Below, piece by piece: positions 6,273 to 12,002 of a stretch of 12,002 nucleotides of DNA. Origin of the DNA: Bacteroidota bacterium (GTDB lineage Bacteria > Bacteroidota > Bacteroidia > Bacteroidales > Prolixibacteraceae); assembly GCA_013203755.1 (NCBI GenBank), contig JABMPI010000384.1, forward strand, positions 1-12,002, given 5' to 3'. Positions within the stretch are counted from its first letter, which is position 1. The number at the start of each line of letters is the position of its first letter. Position numbers and translations under genes: made by a program. The notes under the pieces were generated by a model. That model was given only the letters and a program-made list of their open reading frames with translations. It did no database searches and was not told where the DNA came from.

Positions 6273-6689
6273 TTATTCCGGAACATAATATCGCTCAAAA
6301 TTCTCTTTATACTTTACAATTTTTCTTGATGGTTTCATCGACGTTTTGTCTATAAACAAAACCTTTTGATTAGCGGTAGAACAAAGTTCTTCTTTCTCGT
6401 TGAAAAAGCGGAATTCAAAAATTGCTGAAACGTTATTCATTTTCGAAATCCAAACTTCAATATGTACCTTATTCTTTAAGAAATAGGGTTTTTTGTATTT
6501 TATATTTGTTTCGGTAATAATTGGTAGTAAATCGTCATCGTCAGCAATTTGAGTGATTGATAATCCCATTGCTTCTATTAATTTAACACGTGCGTTCTCA
6601 AGCCATTGAACGTAAATTATGTTGTTTACATGTCCTACAAAATCAATATGGTAGGTGTAAATTTCTTCTTCGAATGTATGTTTTTTCAA
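6273..6689 (-). CDS. Hotdog-fold acyl-CoA thioesterase (YbgC/4HBT-like)
   Basis: A 138-residue cytoplasmic protein of the 4-hydroxybenzoyl-CoA thioesterase/YbgC type. Such enzymes hydrolyse acyl-CoA thioesters as homotetramers. The family signature is HIDFVGHVNNIIYVQWLENAR (residues 14-34). D16 sits where the catalytic Asp is expected and is followed by the long central helix. The strands ITETNIKYKKPYF, VHIEVWISKM and IFEFRFFN complete the fold. The length is standard. The start is a TTG: no ATG is available until about residue 41, which would delete the active site. Upstream in frame there is a stop within a few codons. The TTG lies only 2 bases after the glycosyltransferase stop, so translation is probably coupled. 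The natural acyl substrate cannot be read from the sequence. Confidence 0.88.
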   Translation of the reverse strand: MKKHTFEEEIYTYHIDFVGHVNNIIYVQWLENARVKLIEAMGLSITQIADDDDLLPIITETNIKYKKPYFLKNKVHIEVWISKMNNVSAIFEFRFFNEKEELCSTANQKVLFIDKTSMKPSRKIVKYKENFERYYVPE

Positions 6690-6691
6690 GT

Positions 6692-7732
6692 TTATTCGGG
6701 TTTAAAATCTAATTCTGAAAACTTCTGTTTTTTTTGAATAAAAAATTTCCACATAATACTTTTTGTATAAGTTTCAGGATGAACTTGTACTAAAACCTGT
6801 TTTTGTGTTTCTTTCCGTTTTTGGATTAGTTTAGCAAGATTTTTGTAAAATGCAGTATGCGCATTTGCAACGGCCCAAAAATTTTTGAATTGAAAACCTG
6901 CAAGAAATTTTACAGCGGCCACTCCATCCAAAATCATTCGAATTATAAAAATACGTTTAAATTGTTTTTTTGGTAGGTTTTTAAATAACATGTAAAGATT
7001 GTTCCGGAAGTTGAGGTAAACTTTTTGCGGACTGTCGTAAGACAAAGTTCCTCCACCTAAATGGAACACCACACTTTTGGGTTCATAAATAATCTTGAAT
7101 CCGCTGTTTTTGAATCGCCAGCATAAATCAATCTCTTCCATGTGTGCCCAAAAGTCACCGTCTAAACCACCGAGTTTCTTAAATGCTTTGGCACGCACAA
7201 ACATGCTGGCTCCGGTTGCCCAAAACAATTGCGTAGATTGGTTGTATTGCTTGTTGTCTTTTTCTACCTGATTCAATATTCTTCCCCTGCAAAACGGGTA
7301 TCCAAATTTATCGATAAATCCTCCGGCTGCCCCAGCATATTCAAAAGAATCGGGTTGGTTAAAACTTAATATTTTGGGTTGAATTGCAGCTATTTGTTCA
7401 TCAGCCTCAAATTGTTCGATGCAGGGTGTAATCCAATTTTTGGAGACTTTTACATCTGAATTCAACAACACAAAATAGTCTGCTTCAACTTGTTTTAAGG
7501 CTTGATTATAACCTTCTGCAAAACCGTAATTTTCTTTTAAATCGATGATTTTTATTGAAGGGAAATTTTCTTTCAAGAAAGAAATAGATTGGTCGGTTGA
7601 ACCATTGTCTGCAACAATTATTTCAATATTTTCTCTTTGAGAATTTTCAATTACAGAAGGAAGAAATTTGCTAAACAGTTTTTCTCCATTCCAATTTAAA
7701 ATAACAATTGCGGTTTTTGAAGTAAGGGTCAT
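6692..7732 (-). CDS. Family 2 glycosyltransferase
   Basis: A 346-residue GT-A fold glycosyltransferase. Residues 7-16 (TAIVILNWNG) open the nucleotide-binding domain. D42 in IIVADNGSTD contacts the nucleotide. LLNSDV (89-94) carries the DxD-equivalent that binds the metal and sugar nucleotide. WATGASMFVRAKAF then HMEEIDLCWRFKNSGF provide the acceptor-side acidic residues. This pattern is that of rhamnosyl-/WcaA-like transferases that build cell-surface polysaccharide or glycolipid. The C-terminal hydrophobic-basic stretch (about 255-300) could lie on the membrane, but no clear transmembrane helix is seen. It starts 5 bases after the stop of the 158-residue unknown protein and ends 2 bases before the thioesterase start, an operon arrangement. 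The donor and acceptor sugars are unknown. No other polysaccharide genes lie in the window. Confidence 0.9.
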   Translation of the reverse strand: MTLTSKTAIVILNWNGEKLFSKFLPSVIENSQRENIEIIVADNGSTDQSISFLKENFPSIKIIDLKENYGFAEGYNQALKQVEADYFVLLNSDVKVSKNWITPCIEQFEADEQIAAIQPKILSFNQPDSFEYAGAAGGFIDKFGYPFCRGRILNQVEKDNKQYNQSTQLFWATGASMFVRAKAFKKLGGLDGDFWAHMEEIDLCWRFKNSGFKIIYEPKSVVFHLGGGTLSYDSPQKVYLNFRNNLYMLFKNLPKKQFKRIFIIRMILDGVAAVKFLAGFQFKNFWAVANAHTAFYKNLAKLIQKRKETQKQVLVQVHPETYTKSIMWKFFIQKKQKFSELDFKPE

Positions 7733-7737
7733 AAATA

Positions 7738-8214
7738 CTAATGAATAAGAAGTTTTGTAATAACTGTGGCCAAATTTTCTTGTCCCAAAACTTCCAGGAT
7801 TTTGCCAATATTTTCAGTTTTATTTGAATCGTCGGAATTTAATATTGCTTCAATTTCCTTTGCCTGTTTTCCGGTTAACTCATCCTGAAGGAGTTCCCAA
7901 ACTTTTTCACCTTCCAGCTTATTTTTTGGTAGTCCTAATTTTTCTAATTCGGTAATTGTGGCTTGTAATATTTCGCTGGCCTGCATTTTTACCGGGTCTT
8001 TGTCTTTCGATTTCCCGGTGGCGGCAGTATCGCGTAAATTCCAACTGGAATAATCGTAATGCAATTCTTTTATTAAATTTAGTTTTGAATTTTCTTTGCC
8101 GAAAATACGTTCTAAAAAAATAAGTGTGTGATTTTTCCAGGCATCAAAATCAAAATTTTTCTCGTCGAGCCTGGCAAGTTGTTCCTTTAATAATGCAATT
8201 TCTTTTTCTGCCAT
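7738..8214 (-). CDS. Conserved-looking protein of unknown function
   Basis: A 158-residue soluble, mostly helical protein that I cannot place in a family. Residues about 1-70 begin with a charged helix (EIALLKEQLARLDEKNF) followed by FDAWKNHTLIFLERIFGKEN and the aromatic motif HYDYSSWNLRD. This last part reminds me of short N-terminal modules found in some nucleotide-signalling or abortive-infection proteins, but the resemblance is not strong enough for a call. A second helical part, about 85-158, has ATITELEKLGLP and ends LATVITKLLIH. The stretch between, with TGKSKDKDP, looks like a flexible linker. There is no signal peptide or membrane segment. It is the first gene of the tight run with the glycosyltransferase, thioesterase and exported protein. 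Its ATG is 107 bases after the suhB stop. Confidence 0.75.
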   Translation of the reverse strand: MAEKEIALLKEQLARLDEKNFDFDAWKNHTLIFLERIFGKENSKLNLIKELHYDYSSWNLRDTAATGKSKDKDPVKMQASEILQATITELEKLGLPKNKLEGEKVWELLQDELTGKQAKEIEAILNSDDSNKTENIGKILEVLGQENLATVITKLLIH

Positions 8215-8261
8215 GGTGTATGTTTTGTCGCAAGTTACAAATTAGACAATAATAATTTCAG

Positions 8262-8289
8262 AACTGCATAATATTAAATGCAGTTTTTT
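8262..8289 (+). terminator. Terminator-like hairpin in + orientation
   Basis: Perfect 8-bp arms AACTGCAT (8262-8269) and ATGCAGTT (8278-8285) enclose an 8-base AT loop and run into TTTTTT (8284-8289) on the + strand. This is the form of an intrinsic terminator, though the stem is short and AT-rich. Both neighbouring genes are on the - strand, where the same stem is followed by CTGAAATTATT and not by a clean T run. It may still weakly end suhB transcription. Confidence 0.4.
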
Positions 8290-8321
8290 GTTTAAAGCAT
8301 AATTAAATGTGCATTTTACAG

Positions 8322-9119
8322 CTATTTATTCCCCAGGTATTTATGAACTATTCCATAAAACTCTTCAAAGTAATTCTCGCTTGCTGAAATAATTTCTCCA
8401 CCAAATAACCAATTGTCACCACCATTAAAATCAACTGTTTTTCCACCTGCCTGTTGCAAAATAAATACTCCGGCAGCAACATCCCATGCATGAAGTGCAT
8501 GTTCGAAGAAAGCATCGAAACGCCCGGCAGCAACATAAGCAAGGTCAACTGCCGCTGATCCTAAACGACGAATTCCACGCGTGTTTTGCATTAAATGTTT
8601 CACAGCTTCAATGTAGTTATCCATTTTATCAAAATCGTAATAGGGAAATCCGGTGGCAATTAAAGTATCAACAGAATTAGATGCGGTCGATACTTTAATC
8701 TCTGTTCCATTTAAAAAAGCTGGACTATCTTTCCATGCATAAAAAGTTTCATTGGCACCCACTTCGTAAACAACGCCTAAAACCAATTCATCGTCTTCCA
8801 TAAGCGCAATACTAACCGAATGCGGGGTAATTCCATGAATAAAATTTGTGGTGCCGTCCAGCGGATCAACTATCCATTTATATCGCTCATTATTATAAAA
8901 TGCAGTTCCTTCTTCGGTAACAAAACCCGAGTCGGGAATTAGTTTTTTTAGCGCCGATACAATATTGGTTTCCGCAGTTTTATCGACGTAAGTTACCAGG
9001 CTGGCAACACTTTTTATTTCAACATCCGACTGAGATATTTTTTTACCTTCCTCGCGAATGAAGCTGCCCGCCTCTCTTGCAATATCCTGAACCTGAAAAC
9101 AAAGTTTTTTGTAATCCAT
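8322..9119 (-). CDS. suhB: Inositol-1-monophosphatase family protein (SuhB-like)
   Basis: A 265-residue cytoplasmic Mg2+-dependent phosphatase of the IMPase superfamily. Metal-binding residues are visible: E69/E70 in VTEEGTA, then D85 and D88 in IVDPLDGTTNFIHG. The C-terminal signature HAWDVAAGVFILQQAGG supplies the last metal Asp. The sequence SLVTYVDKTAE with its Asp is also typical. Length matches the family. Known activities include hydrolysis of inositol 1-phosphate and related sugar phosphates; in E. coli SuhB also acts in ribosomal RNA transcription complexes. Which role holds here cannot be told, so the symbol is by similarity only. It begins 35 bases after the mtaB stop with no evident promoter between, so the two are probably co-transcribed. 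Confidence 0.92.
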   Translation of the reverse strand: MDYKKLCFQVQDIAREAGSFIREEGKKISQSDVEIKSVASLVTYVDKTAETNIVSALKKLIPDSGFVTEEGTAFYNNERYKWIVDPLDGTTNFIHGITPHSVSIALMEDDELVLGVVYEVGANETFYAWKDSPAFLNGTEIKVSTASNSVDTLIATGFPYYDFDKMDNYIEAVKHLMQNTRGIRRLGSAAVDLAYVAAGRFDAFFEHALHAWDVAAGVFILQQAGGKTVDFNGGDNWLFGGEIISASENYFEEFYGIVHKYLGNK

Positions 9120-9154
9120 TTTGCTGAATGTTTGGGGTAAAAGTAAGTAATTTT

Positions 9155-10459
9155 TTATGCTTCGAAATCCACGGCAACATTTCCGTTTGGCAGAATTGAT
9201 TTTAAATTCACTGTTCCTAATTGGTTGATAAGATTTTCGTTGTATAGTATTTCAATTTTTACATAATTTTCAGTAAAACCAACCATTTTTTCTTTGTTTT
9301 TCTGAGCTTCAAAAAGCACAGTCTGTGTAGACTCTAACTGTTTTTCGTAAAATGCCCGAAGCTTTTTTTCCGACAGATTAATGTACTTTTGAGTTCGTCG
9401 TTTGCGGTCCTCCACTTCTACTTTCCATGGTATTTTTAATGCTTGTGTTCCACTTCTTTCTGAATATGTAAAAGCATGCAATTGCGAAATTTCCAGGCTA
9501 TTTATAAAATCGTACGATTCCTGAAATAGTTCTTCGGTTTCTCCATTTGTTCCGGCAATTACATCCACACCAATAAAAGCGTGTGGAATAATTTCGCGAA
9601 TTCGTTTTACTCTCTGAGCAAATAAACCAGTGGAATATTTTCGTTTCATCAATGATAGAATTTCATCGGAACCAGCTTGCAAAGGAATATGAAAGTGGGG
9701 CATTATCACTGTCGATTTCGAAACCAGCTCTATAATTTCATCTTTTAAAAGATTGGGTTCAATGGAACCTAAACGTAATCTTTTTAGACCTTCAACGTTT
9801 TCAAGCGCTTTTAATAAGTCTAAAAAATTTTCGCCGGTTGATTTTCCAAAATCTCCAATATTTACACCGGTTAAAATAATCTCTTTAAAACCTTTTTCCA
9901 CAGCTTTTTTTGCTTCGGTAGCAGTGTTTGAAATATTGTCGTTTCTGCTTTTTCCGCGAGCGTATGGAATGGTACAAAACGAACAGTAGTAGTCGCAACC
10001 ATCCTGTATTTTTAGGAAACTCCGGGTACGATCGCCCCAGGAAAATGCTTTATGGTAACTTTTAATATCTGCTAATCGAGTAGTTTTAATTTCCGTGATT
10101 GTCTTTTTTTCTAAATCGGCAAGGAAAGCAGGAATATGGAATTTTTCCTGTGTTCCTAAAACTAAGTCAACTCCTTCTATGTGACCTACTTCGTCTGGTT
10201 TTAATTGCGAATAGCAACCAACAACAATTACCATTGCATTTGGGTTTTGTTTGGCTGCTTTGCGAATAATATTTCGGCTTGCTTTGTCGCCCTGATTGGT
10301 AACAGAGCATGTATTTATAACATAAACATCTGCCTTTTCTTCAAACTCCACACGGTCGAAACCAACCTCTTTAAAAGAGCCGGCAATTGTCGAAGTTTCC
10401 GAGAAGTTGAGTTTACAACCCAATGTATAAAAAGCAGCTTTCTTCCCCTTGTAATCCAT
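9155..10459 (-). CDS. mtaB: tRNA t6A37 methylthiotransferase MtaB
   Basis: A 434-residue radical-SAM enzyme that adds a methylthio group to N6-threonylcarbamoyladenosine at position 37 of tRNAs reading ANN codons. The N-terminal UPF0004 domain has its three cluster cysteines, C15 (YTLGCKLNFSET), C51 (VINTCSVTNQGD) and C82 (VVGCYSQ). The radical-SAM CxxxCxxC motif is at C155, C159 and C162 (DGCDYYCSFCTIPYARG). A TRAM-like RNA-binding domain occupies the C-terminus (about 365-434). The opening LGCKLN and CSVT are of the MtaB type; MiaB and RimO have different flanks. The start at 10459 is an ATG giving MDYKGKKAAFYTLGC. A good promoter lies 33-62 bases upstream. Confidence 0.93.
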   Translation of the reverse strand: MDYKGKKAAFYTLGCKLNFSETSTIAGSFKEVGFDRVEFEEKADVYVINTCSVTNQGDKASRNIIRKAAKQNPNAMVIVVGCYSQLKPDEVGHIEGVDLVLGTQEKFHIPAFLADLEKKTITEIKTTRLADIKSYHKAFSWGDRTRSFLKIQDGCDYYCSFCTIPYARGKSRNDNISNTATEAKKAVEKGFKEIILTGVNIGDFGKSTGENFLDLLKALENVEGLKRLRLGSIEPNLLKDEIIELVSKSTVIMPHFHIPLQAGSDEILSLMKRKYSTGLFAQRVKRIREIIPHAFIGVDVIAGTNGETEELFQESYDFINSLEISQLHAFTYSERSGTQALKIPWKVEVEDRKRRTQKYINLSEKKLRAFYEKQLESTQTVLFEAQKNKEKMVGFTENYVKIEILYNENLINQLGTVNLKSILPNGNVAVDFEA

Positions 10460-10491
10460 CTTTTTTATGTTGACTAATTCTAAATAGGGCG

Positions 10492-10521
10492 TAAAGTTAG
10501 AAAAAAGCTGCTGATTGCAAA
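10492..10521 (-). promoter_or_regulatory. Bacteroidota-type promoter for mtaB-suhB
   Basis: On the - strand, TTTG (10521-10518), an 18-base spacer and TAACTTTA (10499-10492) match the TTTG/TAnnTTTG consensus except for the last base. The spacer equals that of the receptor promoter at 5411-5440. The predicted start of transcription is near 10485, leaving a leader of about 25 bases before the mtaB ATG. Confidence 0.6.
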
Positions 10522-10552
10522 TTGTACTTTTTTAATCATTAATCATTTTGTA

Positions 10553-10623
10553 CGTCACTCCTAACTTGATTAGGAATCTTTTCAATGCAGATGCTGATCC
10601 GTCAGGCGAAGGACAGCATGACG
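10553..10623. repeat. 71-bp intergenic inverted repeat
   Basis: Ends CGTCA (10553-10557) and TGACG (10619-10623) pair. Inside, TCCTAA (10559-10564) pairs with TTAGGA (10570-10575), and TGCTG (10592-10596) pairs with CAGCA (10614-10618), so the element can fold as a clover-like structure of two hairpins on one closing stem. It lies between the phoH-family gene and the mtaB promoter. It may serve as a transcription barrier after the former, although no T run follows. I recall similar elements as dispersed repeats in Bacteroidota. Confidence 0.55.
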
Positions 10624-10639
10624 TTATTAACAACATATT

Positions 10640-11974
10640 CTACAATAAATTACTGGCAAGCTCTGCCAGTGGACTTCGTTCGCCTTTCAATAAATTAATG
10701 TGAGCAAAAACTTCTTGGTTGCGCATTCTGTCAGTCATGTAAGCCAGTCCATTCGATTTCATATCTAAATAAGGTGAATCGATTTGTTGTAGATCTCCTG
10801 TAAATACCATTTTTGTTCCTTCTCCTGCACGGGTAATTATTGTTTTTATTTCGTGCGGAGTGAGGTTTTGAGCCTCGTCGATTATAAAAAATGCTTTGGA
10901 TAAACTTCGTCCACGAATAAATGCCAGTGGCGTAATATTTAAACGTTCCTCTTTAATCATGTCTTCAATCTCCTGGTATTCGTTGCTACGTGGATTGAAT
11001 GTGTGCTTTATTACAGACAGATTATCGAAAAGTGGTTGCATATACGGATTAATTTTTTCCGCTGCATCGCCGGGTAAATATCCAATGTCGCGATTACTTA
11101 GGGCAACAATTGGGCGTGCCAATAATATTTGTTCGTAACCACGATGCTGTTCAATAGCAGCTGCCAAAGCAAGTAACGTTTTTCCTGTTCCCGCTTTTCC
11201 GGTTAGGGCAATTAGTTTAATCTCAGGATCCATCAGCATATTCAAACTAAAAGTTTGTTCCGCATTTCGTGGTTTTATGCCATAGGCCGATTTTTTTTCA
11301 ATACGATAAATCCTGTTGGATTTTGCGTCAAAACGTGCCAGTGCACTCGATGTAATCCCTTTAAAAATGAAGCACTCGTTGGCTTCCGGAGTAAAATTTT
11401 CTTTTACGTCTTCTACTGAAAATGAACCTTGATTGTACAACGATTCAATCAATTCATCATTGAAATCGTCGAAAGTGGCAACCGTTTTATCCAGAACATT
11501 TTCGTCGGTAACCTGATCGGTTTTATAATCTTCTGCCTGAATACCCAACGATTTGGCTTTCATCCGCAGATTAATATCCTTGCTAATTAGAATTGTTTTT
11601 CGCTTTGGATATAAATTTGAAGTGTATTCAGCAATAGACAAAATGCGGTGGTCAGGAATATCTTCCGTGAAAGAAGCTTTTAACGTTTCTGAAAATTGCT
11701 TTCCGGTTTCTATGCGCAGTTTACCTTTTCCTGTACCTAATGGTTTTCCACCATTAAATAACTCATCTCCAACAATTTCATCGAGCAAACGGGTGAATTC
11801 CCGTGCCTGAAAGTTGATAAGGTCATTTCCTCGTTTAAACTTGTCCAGCTCCTCGAGTACTGTTATTGGAAGGATAATGTCGTTATCCTGGAACTGGTAA
11901 ATGCAAGTGTGGTCGTGCAGGATTACGTTCGTATCGAGAATGAAAATCTTGCTTTTTGAAGTTTTACTTAGCAT
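10640..11974 (-). CDS. PIN-domain PhoH family ATPase (PhoH2/YlaK-like)
   Basis: A 444-residue cytoplasmic protein in two parts. Residues about 8-150 are a PIN nuclease domain: FILDTNVILHD with D14, then ITVLEELDKFK with its acidic pair, and DHRILSIAEY and ISKDINLRMKA with the later Asp residues. Residues about 230-444 are the PhoH P-loop ATPase: Walker A GKAGTGKT (259-266), LLARPIVALSNRDIGYLPGD, and Walker B FIIDEAQNLTP with D366 and E367, followed by FTGDLQQIDSP. Characterised PIN-PhoH proteins (PhoH2 of mycobacteria) couple ATP-dependent RNA unwinding to RNA cleavage. In mycobacteria a small antitoxin-like gene precedes it. Here only 28 bases upstream are in the window, so that cannot be checked. 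All the motif residues looked for are intact. The ATG at 11974 puts the PIN domain at the usual position. Confidence 0.92.
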   Translation of the reverse strand: MLSKTSKSKIFILDTNVILHDHTCIYQFQDNDIILPITVLEELDKFKRGNDLINFQAREFTRLLDEIVGDELFNGGKPLGTGKGKLRIETGKQFSETLKASFTEDIPDHRILSIAEYTSNLYPKRKTILISKDINLRMKAKSLGIQAEDYKTDQVTDENVLDKTVATFDDFNDELIESLYNQGSFSVEDVKENFTPEANECFIFKGITSSALARFDAKSNRIYRIEKKSAYGIKPRNAEQTFSLNMLMDPEIKLIALTGKAGTGKTLLALAAAIEQHRGYEQILLARPIVALSNRDIGYLPGDAAEKINPYMQPLFDNLSVIKHTFNPRSNEYQEIEDMIKEERLNITPLAFIRGRSLSKAFFIIDEAQNLTPHEIKTIITRAGEGTKMVFTGDLQQIDSPYLDMKSNGLAYMTDRMRNQEVFAHINLLKGERSPLAELASNLL

Positions 11975-12002
11975 ATGAAAGGATTTGAATTTTTTAAATG
12001 TA

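Noticed and set aside
8215..8261. Promoter for the 158-residue protein gene
   Set aside because: TAACTTGC and TAATTTG are present on the - strand, but there is no TTTG at the right distance, so I do not call a promoter. Read-through from suhB remains possible.
1..12002. Defence system, prophage, insertion sequence or biosynthetic cluster
   Set aside because: No transposase, integrase, CRISPR repeat, polyketide or nonribosomal-peptide gene was found. The gene set is mainly housekeeping, with one regulated transporter and one orphan aromatic-metabolism enzyme.

Overview
The window looks like ordinary chromosome from a Bacteroidota bacterium, possibly of the Marinilabiliales/Prolixibacteraceae type; that finer placement is an impression only. 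The evidence is AT-rich DNA, a TonB-dependent receptor with an N-terminal carboxypeptidase-like domain, promoters of the TTTG-N18-TAnnTTTG type, mostly weak or absent Shine-Dalgarno sequences, and several intergenic inverted repeats of kinds I recall as common in this phylum. I see no phage, insertion sequence, CRISPR array, tRNA or rRNA.

Positions 1-1141 (+ strand) hold a tight three-gene run: the 3' end of an alpha/beta-hydrolase (prolyl-oligopeptidase/esterase type), a DUF2007-type small protein and deoxyribose-phosphate aldolase (deoC). A 456-bp non-coding stretch with a cluster of hairpins follows. At 1598-2728 (+) is a stand-alone protein of the FkbO/Hyg5/XanB2 chorismatase family, which turns chorismate into hydroxybenzoate or a dihydroxycyclohexadiene acid plus pyruvate. 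It has an unusually strong ribosome binding site for this phylum. It converges on the next gene across two intergenic repeats.

From 2865 to the right edge every gene is on the - strand. The most informative locus is 2865-5441: a promoter, a clear TPP riboswitch and a TonB-dependent outer-membrane receptor. The receptor is therefore very probably a thiamine or thiamine-precursor importer shut off when TPP is plentiful. Its leader can form overlapping, mutually exclusive helices that suggest how the switch reaches the start codon. Next come, in transcription order, a 158-aa unknown protein, a family 2 glycosyltransferase, a hotdog-fold acyl-CoA thioesterase with a TTG start, and a small exported protein (8214 down to 5496), packed with gaps of 5, 2 and 30 bases. 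Upstream of these are suhB-like inositol monophosphatase and mtaB tRNA methylthiotransferase, probably co-transcribed from a promoter at 10492-10521. A PIN-PhoH ATPase ends the window.

Most of the content is housekeeping. The items most worth a second look are the riboswitch expression platform, the orphan chorismatase, the + strand terminator-like hairpin lying between two - strand genes, and the two uncharacterised small proteins.
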